From: JABWBR01 sp036741235
GTDB taxonomy: Bacteria > Bacteroidota > Bacteroidia > Chitinophagales > Saprospiraceae
NCBI GenBank assembly: GCA_036741235.1
Contig: DAINSQ010000032.1
Location: 1 to 33,848, forward strand
DNA length: 33,848 nucleotides
Direction of reading: 5' to 3'
How positions within the stretch are numbered: position 1 is the stretch's first letter; each line of letters starts with the position of its first letter. The notes under the pieces are model-generated. The model saw only the letters and a program-made list of their open reading frames with translations, was not told where the DNA came from and ran no database searches. A program made the position numbers and the translations under genes. Shown piece by piece: positions 25,242 through 33,223 of this stretch.

Positions 25242-26153
25242 ATGCAGCACATACTAATTGCAGGAGGTTCCGGATTAATCGGAACACGTTTGAGCGAAAT
25301 GCTCGCCGCTTTAGTCTAGAATGTTAGGCAGATGTGTCGTCGGGTACTTACGGGGAAACTGTATCCTTACTTTTGCTGGGATTTTGAGAAGGGTAGTATT
25401 GTCTAGAAAGGGATCGAAGAAGCCGACGTCGTCATCAACCTTGCCGGCGCCGGCATTGCCGACGAGCGTTGGACATCCGAACGCAAGCAACTCATCATCG
25501 ATAGCCGGGTAAAAAGCACGCTTTTATTGCGCGACGCCATGTTGCGCGTTGCGAAACGCCCCACTCTCTTCTTGTCGGGTGCGGGAATTGGTTACTACGG
25601 TAGCCGCGGCGACGAATTGCTCAAAGAAGAAGCCGGCCCCGGCGTCGGATTTTTAGCAGAAAGCTGTCAAGTTTGGGAAAAAGCCATCGAAGAAGTTGCC
25701 GCCACCGGCATACGTACTGCCTGGTTTCGCATCGGCATCGTATTATCGACGCGGGGCGGGGCGCTCGAAAAAATGATGTTGCCGCTAAAATTCTTTCTGG
25801 GCGGCTATTTTGGCAACGGCAGGCAGTGGTTTTCGTGGATACACATTGACGACGTATGCCGCATGTTTATTCACGCCATTGAAAACAGCCACGTAGAAGG
25901 CGTGTATAACGCCGTAGCGCCGCATCCTGCTTCCAATAAATCTTTGACGCAAGCATTGGCTGCAGCCTTGGGCCGGCCTGCCATCATACTGCCTGCGCCG
26001 GCTTTTGCATTAAAACTGGCAATGGGTGAAATGTCATCAGTTATATTGAGCAGCACAAAAGTAGCTTCTCAAAAAATCACCTCAACCGGTTTTCGCCACG
26101 AATTTCCCGTATTAATCAGTGCCTTGAAAGACCTTGTCAACAGGAGGCTATAA
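25242..26153 (+). pseudogene. TIGR01777 family NAD(P)-binding SDR, two in-frame TAG stops
   Basis: Read in one frame, 25242-26153 gives a full-length (303-codon) TIGR01777/YfcH-like epimerase. It begins MQHILIAGGSGLIGTRL (Rossmann loop), then INLAGAGIADERWT, the family signature DSRVKST and LSGAGIGYYG. The C-terminal DUF1731-like region has GRPAIILPAPAFALKLAMGEM and ends LKDLVNRRL. Codon 26 (25317-25319) and codon 55 (25404-25406) are TAG. Both lie in the same octamer GTCTAGAA, exactly 87 bp apart, and the family's frame is kept between them (NVRQMCRR, GKLYPYFCWDFEKGSI). No frameshift is needed. The segment between uses GAG/AAG/AGG codons unlike its flanks. The intact 3' part could only be made from an internal start (such as TTG 25527), which would lack the cofactor loop. 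It is a pseudogene, a recent strain-level lesion, or an assembly error. Confidence 0.8.
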
Positions 26154-26159
26154 TTTTTC

Positions 26160-26597
26160 TTATTGCTTGAATACCTCAATTTCGTGGGTGCGCACCACCA
26201 GGTCGGTAAACTGCCCTTTAAAGCGGGTAGCTTTCACAATGTGGTTATCAATCCAGTGGTAATTGCCGCCGCGGGGTTTGCAGAATAGAATGGCGTGGTA
26301 TTTAAACCCGTGTTTGTTGAGCCATATTTCTGTGTATTCGCGGTGTTCTTCGGTTCTTGACGTAAAAAACGTGATGATATGCCCCTCTTCGTACCACTTA
26401 TTGATAATCTTGAGCGCGTCGGGATAGGGAAGTACCGTAAGCATGCGTTCGGGCTCCTCGTTGGGGATATCGTCGCAAATCGTGCCGTCTATATCTATCA
26501 GGAAGTTTTTGACAGAATCGGGTAAAACCGGGCTGATCCTTTCACCTTTTTCGTTAAATGCCTCGTGGAGTCCGGTTTGATTTTCTGCTTTTTCCAT
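26160..26597 (-). CDS. HAD-superfamily phosphatase-like protein
   Basis: 145 residues. The HAD nucleophile motif is NFLIDIDGTICDD (D35, D37). Motif II is present as ITFFTSRTEEH (about 74-84), and YTEIWLNKHGFKYHAILFCKPRGGNYHWIDN follows as in small capsule-linked HAD proteins. These are often labelled phosphoheptose isomerase in Bacteroidota, although the fold is a phosphatase one. The motif III/IV region is short. It lies 36 bp after the M23 peptidase on the same strand and is probably co-transcribed. Substrate unknown. Confidence 0.82.
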   Translation of the reverse strand: MEKAENQTGLHEAFNEKGERISPVLPDSVKNFLIDIDGTICDDIPNEEPERMLTVLPYPDALKIINKWYEEGHIITFFTSRTEEHREYTEIWLNKHGFKYHAILFCKPRGGNYHWIDNHIVKATRFKGQFTDLVVRTHEIEVFKQ

Positions 26598-26633
26598 GGG
26601 TCAGTTTCGTTTGAAAAGTTTATAATGAAAGCG

Positions 26634-27539
26634 CTAAAAACTCATATAATCCGTTGGGTCAACGGGTTTGCCTTTGTGCCACAATTCGAAATGCAAATGC
26701 GGGCCGCTTGACAATTCGCCGGTATTGCCTATGATTGCCACCGCTTCGCCTGCTCTTACAAAACTGCCCACTTTTTTGAGCAGGGCGGAATTATGTTTAT
26801 AAAAAGTGATAACATTATTCGCGTGTTGGATACCAATAGTAAAGCCGGTATTCTGTATCCAATCGGATAAAAACACGTAGCCGTCGAGCGATGCTTTGAT
26901 CGCCGTATTTTTAGGCGCCAGCACATCGACGCCGAAATGTTGTTTGTCATAAGCAAAATTGGCGCTGATCTCGCCGGAGACGGGAGCGATAAAATACATT
27001 TGTTCGAGCGGCATATCGCGTGCGGCGAAATTGCCGTTTGACAGCGAATTTTTAGCCGCCTCGCCCACCCCTTCCAGTGCCACCTCTTTGCGTAGTTGCT
27101 GTTCGGCAGCCGAGGCCTTCTTTTCTTTCATAGTATCTATCGGGGTATTCACGCTTTGGGGCACCTCGTCGGCAGTTTGAACCTCGCCTACCAGCGTTTT
27201 TCGCCAGTTGTCGTAGCGCTTGTGGGTAGCTTCCAACTCTTCGCGGAGTTCTTCGGTTTCGCGGTAAAGCGCCATCAGCTCGCTGTTGCTGCTCAGCCCG
27301 CTGCCGTAGCCCGGCACATAACGCCTCAGAGGGGTAAAAGAAATGAGAAAAATACCCAGCATAACGGAGACCACTAAAATGCTGCTCAGCAGAATGTAAG
27401 TGTTGAGCAGTGTGAGCTTATACGAACTCACCTCCTTCAGCGTTTCGTCATTCCTGATGATCAGGCGGTAGGTATGGCTGAGTTGCTCCCGTATGCGTTC
27501 CCAACGGCTCTTGGCGCCGTAATCTGCTCCTTGCGACAT
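26634..27539 (-). CDS. M23 (LytM-type) peptidoglycan metallopeptidase, membrane-anchored
   Basis: 301 residues from ATG 27539; the frame is open to 27641, but those residues overlap the divergent promoter region. A short cytoplasmic N-terminus is followed by a single transmembrane helix (TYILLSSILVVSVMLGIFLI, about 47-66). A coiled-coil stalk follows (LMALYRETEELREELEATHKRYDNWRK). The C-terminal M23 domain keeps all metal/catalytic positions: QHFGVDVLAP (H-x3-D), YKHNSALL and GPHLHFELW (H-x-H). It should cut peptide cross-links in the periplasm. It is divergent from the porW/sprE-like gene and upstream of the HAD gene in a probable operon. The pairing with a T9SS component suggests a role in opening the cell wall for secretion, but this is inference. 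Confidence 0.92.
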   Translation of the reverse strand: MSQGADYGAKSRWERIREQLSHTYRLIIRNDETLKEVSSYKLTLLNTYILLSSILVVSVMLGIFLISFTPLRRYVPGYGSGLSSNSELMALYRETEELREELEATHKRYDNWRKTLVGEVQTADEVPQSVNTPIDTMKEKKASAAEQQLRKEVALEGVGEAAKNSLSNGNFAARDMPLEQMYFIAPVSGEISANFAYDKQHFGVDVLAPKNTAIKASLDGYVFLSDWIQNTGFTIGIQHANNVITFYKHNSALLKKVGSFVRAGEAVAIIGNTGELSSGPHLHFELWHKGKPVDPTDYMSF

Positions 27540-27591
27540 CTTGAAGTAGTTAATTATGCGCTGTCGTATACTATTAATGCGCTTACTGCGA

Positions 27592-27623
27592 TTTGTAGTG
27601 TAGAGATAAATAAAATAACTTTG
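27592..27623 (+). promoter_or_regulatory. Promoter of the porW/sprE-like gene
   Basis: TTTG at 27592-27595, a 20-base spacer and TAACTTTG at 27616-27623, a textbook -33/-7 pair. The start near 27629 gives a leader of about 77 bases. Confidence 0.65.
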
Positions 27624-27705
27624 CACCCTAAACCGCCGCAAAGATAAGCGTTTATGAAGCGTTTGTCGACTTTGGCGCGGCCTTTTAACCTTTTTTCAAC
27701 AAAAA

Positions 27706-30696
27706 ATGCAGACTGTTTTGAAGCGTTTTTACTTTTTAATATGTATTCTGCCGGTGTTGGTCGCCCTCTCCGGGTGCACCACCCAGAAGCGCAAAGGCGA
27801 TTTATCGCTGATCGGAAAAGCTTATCACAATACAACAGCCCACTATAACGGTTATTTTAATGCCAACGAGTTGCTCGATGCCAGCGTTCTTACCCTTGAA
27901 GGCCAGCACCAGGACAACTACGCCAAGGTGCTGCCCATGTATAAATACATCGCCGCCGATAACCCCCAGGCAGTGGCCGGCGACCTGGACGTGGCGATGA
28001 AAAAGGTGACGGTGGTGGTGAACCTTCACCGTCGCAGCGACTGGACCGACGATTGCTACCTGTTGGTGGGCAAAGCCCAGTTTCTCAAAAAGGACTATGA
28101 AGCCGCTGAAGAAACGCTACGCTTTACTGAAAATGAATTCAACCCCTACAAGGTAAGCAAAAAGAAAAGCAAAAAGTCGAGCCCCTCCGCGAAGTCCAGC
28201 TCCAAATCAAAAAGCAGCAGCAAGAAAAAAACGACAAAAGCCTCAAGCTCAAGTGATGACGACGGCGAGGAAAAACTGAGCGCTAAAGAGCAGGCTAAAA
28301 AACGCAAGGAATACAACAAACAAGTCAAAAAGAAAAAAAAGAGCAGCAGTAGCAAGAAAAAAGCGCCCGCCAAGAAACCGGCACCTGCTCCAAAGCAGGA
28401 GGAAGAAAATCCTGCTCCCAAGCAAGAAGAGCCGGCTCCCAAGCCAACAGAAGCAGGCCTCATCAGCTTGTCGGGCACTGAAAAAAAAGATGACAAGGCC
28501 AACCCCGATAGTTATTTTATGAAACACCGCCCGGCTTATCAGGAAATTCAATTGTGGCTGGCCCGCACGCTGGTTGAGCGCGACAAATACGACGAAGCAT
28601 ACCGCATGCTCACCCAACTGGAAGAAGACCCCAAAACTTTCAACGATGTGCGCCGGGAAGCCGCGGCTGCCAAGGCTTATTATTTCATCAAGCGCAAAAT
28701 GTATTCGCAGGCCGTCGTTCAACTCGAGAAATCCGCCGACCTGGCCGATAAACGCGCCGATAAAGCGCGCTATACTTTTATCGCGGCGCAACTGCACCAG
28801 CAACTGGGCAATGCCGATGGCGCATATGCCGCTTTTGAACGCGTACTGAAGTACAACCCCGTGTACGAAATGGAATTCAGCGCCAAACTCAATATTGCCC
28901 AAAATAGCTACCGCGCAGGCAAAGGTACGGCAGAAGAAGCCGTGCGCAATCTCGAAAAACTGCTCAAAGACCCTAAAAACCTTGAATTCCAGGACCAGAT
29001 CTACTACGCGTTAGCAGAGATAGCGCTTAAGGAAGGCGACCGCAACAAGGCCATCACTTATTTGGCCCAGTCGCTCAAAAACAGCCGCCAAAACCGCAGT
29101 CAGAAAGCCGAGGCCTACCTTACCATGGCCAGGTTGTTTTTTGAAAATCAGGACTATCTGCCCGCCAAAGCTTATTACGACAGCACGCTCCAGGTGCTGG
29201 CCACCAATGACGAGCGCTATGATGAAGTGAGTCGCATGAGCACTAATCTGACCGATATTGCCCGTCATTTGCAAACTATTCAACTGCAGGATAGTCTGTT
29301 GCGAATCAGCGCCTTGAGCGATAAAGAAAAACGCGAGCTTGCGCTGCGCATCAAGCAGGAGCAGGAAGAAGCCCAGCGCAAAGCTATGGAGGCTCAGGCC
29401 GCGGGCAAGGAAATACCAGGTAAAGCCGGCGCCAAAAACCTGCCTGGCAACGTGGTAGCCGCTACGCAAAGCGGACAGCGCCCCGCGCTGCAAAAGGAAA
29501 GCAGCTTTTTTGCCTACGACGAACGCGCCGTGAAACGCGGCCAGCGCGAATTTGACCGACGCTGGGGCGTCCGCACACTCGAAGACGACTGGCGCCGCGC
29601 CAACCGCCGTACCTCCGTCGAAACTGAAGAAGTTGCCGCCGCCGAGGAAGCGAGCTCCTCGAGCGATATTACCGACGAAGAACTCAAAAAACTGCTCGGC
29701 AATGTGCCTGTAACCCAGGGCGATAAAGACGAGGCCAACCGCCTTATCCGCGAGGCGATGTTCGCGCTCGGAACGCTGTACCGCGACCGCCTCAAAAATT
29801 ATGACAAGGCCGTCCAAACACTCGAACAACTCAACGAACGCTATCCGGGCAGCAACTATGAATTGGACTCCTGGTATTTCCTCTACCTGACTTATACCGA
29901 TATGGGCAATAGCGCCAAAGCCAGGGAGTATTTCGACAAAATTGTAGGTAAATATCCTACGTCTAATTATGCCAAAATACTGCTGGATCCCAATTTTGCC
30001 GCCAAATACCTCGACGAGGAACGCCGGCAGGCGCTGCAATACGACGAGATATACGGCATGTTCGCCAACGGCAACTACCGCGATGCCTACGACCGCAGCC
30101 GCAGTATGATGGAATCGCTGCTGGGAAAACACCCCCTCAAACCCAAATACGCCCTGCTGATGGCTATGTGCAGCGGTAACCTGCAAGGCAAAGACGCTTA
30201 TGTGAGCGAACTGCAGCGCGTAGTGGCTATGTATCCCGAAACAGAAGAACAAAAGCGCGCCAAGGAAATTCTCCGCCTGCTGGGCGCCAGCGGCGCCGCG
30301 CTGCCCGGCAAGGAAAAGGAAGAAACTACCGGCTATAAAGTGGAAGCCGACGACGCCCACTATATCATCATTGTTTTCCAGGACGAAAAGGTGGACCTCA
30401 ACGCCGCCAAGATCAGGGTGTCGGATTTTAATGCCAAATACTACAAACTCGACAACCTGCGCATCCAGAATATTTTCCTGGGAGAGGGCAGCAAAACGCC
30501 GGTTTTACTCCTGCGCCGTACCAAAAACCAGGCCGACGCTATGAAATACCTCGATACGGTGGCCAAAAATCGCAAGGATTTCCTCGATAGCGGCATGACC
30601 CACGATCTGATGGTGATTTCTCAAAACAACTACCGCCTGTTGCTCAGCAACAAAGATTTAAAGGCATATAAGACTTTCTTCGAAGGGAATTATTGA
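27706..30696 (+). CDS. porW: PorW/SprE-like T9SS lipoprotein with TPR repeats
   Basis: 996 residues. Lipoprotein signal with lipobox LSGC (Cys24). The next part, LSLIGKAYHNTTAHYNGYFNANELLDASV then DNYAKVLPMY and DDCYLLVGKAQFLKKDYEAAEETLRF, is the characteristic start of PorW/SprE. TPR-like helical repeats follow (about 270-520 and 690-850: AYRMLTQLEED, AAQLHQQLGNADGAYAAFERVLKYNP, AVQTLEQLNERYPGSNY). PorW/SprE is a periplasm-facing lipoprotein needed for T9SS. This protein is longer than its characterised relatives and contains a Lys/Ser/Pro/Glu low-complexity insert at about 150-265. Its 3' end overlaps the convergent DUF1611 gene by 7 bases. High confidence in family; the symbol is by resemblance. 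Confidence 0.88.
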   Translation: MQTVLKRFYFLICILPVLVALSGCTTQKRKGDLSLIGKAYHNTTAHYNGYFNANELLDASVLTLEGQHQDNYAKVLPMYKYIAADNPQAVAGDLDVAMKKVTVVVNLHRRSDWTDDCYLLVGKAQFLKKDYEAAEETLRFTENEFNPYKVSKKKSKKSSPSAKSSSKSKSSSKKKTTKASSSSDDDGEEKLSAKEQAKKRKEYNKQVKKKKKSSSSKKKAPAKKPAPAPKQEEENPAPKQEEPAPKPTEAGLISLSGTEKKDDKANPDSYFMKHRPAYQEIQLWLARTLVERDKYDEAYRMLTQLEEDPKTFNDVRREAAAAKAYYFIKRKMYSQAVVQLEKSADLADKRADKARYTFIAAQLHQQLGNADGAYAAFERVLKYNPVYEMEFSAKLNIAQNSYRAGKGTAEEAVRNLEKLLKDPKNLEFQDQIYYALAEIALKEGDRNKAITYLAQSLKNSRQNRSQKAEAYLTMARLFFENQDYLPAKAYYDSTLQVLATNDERYDEVSRMSTNLTDIARHLQTIQLQDSLLRISALSDKEKRELALRIKQEQEEAQRKAMEAQAAGKEIPGKAGAKNLPGNVVAATQSGQRPALQKESSFFAYDERAVKRGQREFDRRWGVRTLEDDWRRANRRTSVETEEVAAAEEASSSSDITDEELKKLLGNVPVTQGDKDEANRLIREAMFALGTLYRDRLKNYDKAVQTLEQLNERYPGSNYELDSWYFLYLTYTDMGNSAKAREYFDKIVGKYPTSNYAKILLDPNFAAKYLDEERRQALQYDEIYGMFANGNYRDAYDRSRSMMESLLGKHPLKPKYALLMAMCSGNLQGKDAYVSELQRVVAMYPETEEQKRAKEILRLLGASGAALPGKEKEETTGYKVEADDAHYIIIVFQDEKVDLNAAKIRVSDFNAKYYKLDNLRIQNIFLGEGSKTPVLLLRRTKNQADAMKYLDTVAKNRKDFLDSGMTHDLMVISQNNYRLLLSNKDLKAYKTFFEGNY

Positions 30697-31742
30697 GCCA
30701 TAAATTCCCTGATTACCGGTATCAACCTGTCGACGCCTTCTTTGAGGGGGCGTACGACGGGAATGCCGAGTTTTACCTCCGTTTCACGCCGGTACTCCTC
30801 TATGTCGGCATCCGACATATTTTCTTCGTTGAGCGTAACAGCCAGTACTTTGGCGCCATAAAACCCAATGAGTTCAATCTCGCTGGAGATGGGCGGAATA
30901 GGCGTATCGGTGCTGTCGTAGCAGGTTCGACCAGGCGCGTGTTGCAATACCACGCCTTTTACATTGCCCGATAAAATAAATTCGCTGCCGCAGGGGCCGT
31001 TGGGGTTGCGCAGGGCAGACTGGCCTTCGATGAGAATGAGGTCAGGATTGCTTTCTGCGGCGCATTCCACGATGACGCGTTCTATTTCTCCGCTGATGAA
31101 ATCGTTGACTGTGCTGTCAAAGATGAAACCGTGTTGATATCCCTGCATCCAGCCGGTTTGGCCGGTATAGATCATCTCGGCGGCGATATCGTGGCGGCGG
31201 CAGCTTTCCATCAACATGCGGCAGGTAGTTCGCTTGCCCAGGGCGCAATCAGTGCCCAATACGGCAATTTTCGGGGTCGTTACCGAAAAAATATCGCCGG
31301 TCCAGAAGCGCAACGTTTGCCGGGGGCGCGGCTTGCGCACATCGATGAGTTCGACGCGGTGTTTTTCGGCCAGCACTTTAAAGTAGGGGTCGTCGCTCAG
31401 GAAAGTGTGCAACCCGCATACAATACTCACCCCCAGGCTAATAGCGGTATATAGCTCTTCGCGAAAATCATCGGGCAACAGTCCGCCGTGCAGGGCTACG
31501 CCCACTACGCAATATTTGGGCATGGGGAGTCCCGCGTTTTTATATTCAGCAACGGAAGCGAAGACCGGAATTCCCAGCTTATTGCCATCCATCACCTCGC
31601 CTGCATCGCTGCCTGCATGTTGATAGTCGATAACAGCCAGCACTTCGAAGCGTTCGGAGCCGCGCAGCAGCCCGTGGCAGGTTTTGGCATTGGCAGACGC
31701 CAGCATGCCGTGTGTGAGCACTATAGCGGTTGATTTTTCCAT
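30690..31742 (-). CDS. DUF1611 P-loop protein (DgcN-like)
   Basis: 350 residues. The N-terminal half is a Rossmann-like domain (VIDYQHAGSDAGEVMDG, KYCVVGVALHGG). The C-terminal half is a P-loop domain with GTDCALGKRT (residues 163-172), IYTGQTGWMQG, EGQSALRNP and LQHAPGR. This fits DUF1611, whose member DgcN is described as a D-glutamate N-acetyltransferase that works with the dipeptide-epimerase-like DgcA. No DgcA homologue lies in this window, so the role here is unconfirmed. It has its own minus-strand -7 element 20 bp upstream. Cytoplasmic. Confidence 0.88.
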   Translation of the reverse strand: MEKSTAIVLTHGMLASANAKTCHGLLRGSERFEVLAVIDYQHAGSDAGEVMDGNKLGIPVFASVAEYKNAGLPMPKYCVVGVALHGGLLPDDFREELYTAISLGVSIVCGLHTFLSDDPYFKVLAEKHRVELIDVRKPRPRQTLRFWTGDIFSVTTPKIAVLGTDCALGKRTTCRMLMESCRRHDIAAEMIYTGQTGWMQGYQHGFIFDSTVNDFISGEIERVIVECAAESNPDLILIEGQSALRNPNGPCGSEFILSGNVKGVVLQHAPGRTCYDSTDTPIPPISSEIELIGFYGAKVLAVTLNEENMSDADIEEYRRETEVKLGIPVVRPLKEGVDRLIPVIREFMAQ

Positions 31743-31761
31743 ATGGCAATATTATGTACTT

Positions 31762-31769
31762 CAAATATA
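31762..31769 (-). promoter_or_regulatory. -7 element of the DUF1611 gene
   Basis: TATATTTG on the minus strand (31769-31762) fits TAnnTTTG. The start near 31756 gives a leader of about 14 bases. It is only 12 bp from the opposite-strand -7 element at 31782. Confidence 0.5.
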
Positions 31770-31781
31770 ACAATCTGCGCC

Positions 31782-31789
31782 TATCTTTG
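31782..31789 (+). promoter_or_regulatory. -7 element of the small lipoprotein gene (near-leaderless)
   Basis: TATCTTTG fits TAnnTTTG and ends 8 bases before ATG 31798. Transcription would begin only about 2-4 bases before the start codon. No clear -33 box is seen. Confidence 0.45.
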
Positions 31790-31797
31790 CGCACATT

Positions 31798-32475
31798 ATG
31801 AGGACGATTATCTATTGTGTATGCGCAGCTATTGCGCTATTGCAGACCGGTTGTGCAGGCGGCGCCGGTAAACCGCGTATCATTGCCGACTTATACGTGC
31901 GCTACCTGGCCGATGTGGCCGAACTAAAGGCGCAGGCGAGTTTTTACGAGGGAGATTCGCTGCAAACTGCATTGCCAAAGACAATGGCCGGCGGCGTTAC
32001 TTTTCAACAAAGCGCTATGGAGGCTAAAATCCTGCAAGGGGAGGTAGTACGCTATTCGCTGCAGCGCCGCGGCAATTTCAACCCGCCTTTTCAATTCGGA
32101 TATACCGACGGCGAAGGCGTAAAGGGAGAATACACGCTGGCGATGAACCCCATCGACAGCTTTTCTTTTAGAGGAGAGGCCAGCCGTTCAAAGGGGGCTA
32201 CATTACTATTCTACGGCGCGCCGCTGGGCGAAGGAGAAAGCCTGGTAATCCTCGTCAGCGATGTAAACAATCAGGCGGCTACCCTTGAAATATCCGGCCC
32301 AAAATCTACTAACGACCTGTTTATCCCCGCCTCCAACCTGTCCTCGCTCCAACCAGGCCCCGGCACGGTATACCTGGTGCGGAATACGGCCAAAATGGAA
32401 GATACGCCGGGGCGGTATATTATTGCAGTGGGGGAATATTATACGGATGTTGTTCGTTTCGAATTAGCGGAATAA
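31798..32475 (+). CDS. Predicted lipoprotein, function unknown
   Basis: 225 residues. A short hydrophobic signal (IIYCVCAAIALLQTGC) ends in a likely lipobox Cys19. The rest is soluble and rich in beta-strands (AKILQGEVVRYSLQRRG, FQFGYTDGEGVKGEYTLAM, SFSFRGEA, LLFYGAPLGEGESLVILVSDVNN, GRYIIAVGEYYTDVVRFEL), suggesting a beta-sandwich. No family recognised. A -7 element lies so close that the mRNA may be leaderless. The 3' end overlaps the convergent GGGP synthase gene by 12 bases. Confidence 0.82.
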   Translation: MRTIIYCVCAAIALLQTGCAGGAGKPRIIADLYVRYLADVAELKAQASFYEGDSLQTALPKTMAGGVTFQQSAMEAKILQGEVVRYSLQRRGNFNPPFQFGYTDGEGVKGEYTLAMNPIDSFSFRGEASRSKGATLLFYGAPLGEGESLVILVSDVNNQAATLEISGPKSTNDLFIPASNLSSLQPGPGTVYLVRNTAKMEDTPGRYIIAVGEYYTDVVRFELAE

Positions 32476-33213
32476 TTGGTAAGAATGCACGGCCTCTGCA
32501 ATACCCGCCAGCGCCCCGGGATTGTCTTCTATCAGGCTACCCACCACGATCATATCGGCGCCGGCTTGCAGTGCTGCCCGGGCCTGTTCCGGGCTGCGAA
32601 TGCCGCCCCCGACGATCAGCGGGATGGCGACGGCCTGGCGAACGGCGGTTATTAACTCGGGCGGGACGGGTTGGGGCGCGCCGCTGCCGGCCTCCAGATA
32701 CAAGAGCCGCAGCCCCAGCATCTCGCCGGCCATCGCCGTACATACGGCTATGTCTTTTTTGCCGGCGGGGATGGGCGTGGTATTGCTCATATAGGCTACC
32801 GATGTCAGCGCCCCGCCGTCTATGAGCATATATCCGGTAGGAAGTATTTCCAGGGCGCTTTGGCGCAGCCAGGGGGCTGCTACCACGTGTTTGCCGATGA
32901 GAAACTCGGCATTGCGGCCCGATATCAGCGAAAGCAACAGGATGGCATCGGCGTCGGCATGGAGTTGCAGGGTGTTGCCGGGGAAAAGCACCACGGGAAT
33001 ATCGCAGTGGTCCTTGATTGTGCGGATGCACTGCCCCAGGTGGTCGTTCACCAACAGGCTGCCGCCCACAAGGAAGTAGTGCACCCCCGTCTGCATGGCT
33101 AATGATGCCAGTGCGGGCAATTTGCCGGGATCGGTTTTATCGGGATCGATTAATACGGCTAGTTTTTTGCTCCCGCTTGCCCGGGCTTCCAGCAAAGAAG
33201 AATAAATCATCAA
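32464..33213 (-). CDS. Geranylgeranylglyceryl/heptaprenylglyceryl phosphate synthase family (PcrB/GGGPS)
   Basis: 249 residues, a TIM barrel. Key motifs: VLIDPDKTD (residues 20-28), FLVGGSLL, LFPGNTLQL, GYMLIDGG, TSVAYMSNTTPIP, YLEAGSGAPQPV (about 172) and IVGGGIRSPEQA with IVVGS (phosphate-binding end of the barrel). This matches the bacteroidete (group II) branch of a family that joins polyprenyl diphosphate to sn-glycerol-1-phosphate to make ether lipids, the first step of archaeal-type lipids. Its product and role in Bacteroidota are not well understood. It lies 10 bp after the DinB/DUF1572 gene on the same strand, so an operon is likely. Confidence 0.92.
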   Translation of the reverse strand: MMIYSSLLEARASGSKKLAVLIDPDKTDPGKLPALASLAMQTGVHYFLVGGSLLVNDHLGQCIRTIKDHCDIPVVLFPGNTLQLHADADAILLLSLISGRNAEFLIGKHVVAAPWLRQSALEILPTGYMLIDGGALTSVAYMSNTTPIPAGKKDIAVCTAMAGEMLGLRLLYLEAGSGAPQPVPPELITAVRQAVAIPLIVGGGIRSPEQARAALQAGADMIVVGSLIEDNPGALAGIAEAVHSYQLFR

Positions 33214-33223
33214 CGCCTATTAG

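Noticed and set aside
25314..25408. Insertion element with an 8-bp target duplication (GTCTAGAA) in the SDR gene
   Set aside because: The segment between the octamers encodes residues expected of the SDR family at that place and adds no length, so it is not an inserted element.
25321..25512. Plus-strand 63-codon frame starting at 25321
   Set aside because: It is out of frame with the SDR family sequence; the family residues run through the other frame, so this is a by-product.
29011..30360. 449-codon minus-strand frame opposite the PorW/SprE-like gene
   Set aside because: Its low-complexity Phe/Ala/Val-rich translation mirrors the plus-strand codons; the plus strand has lipobox and TPR features.
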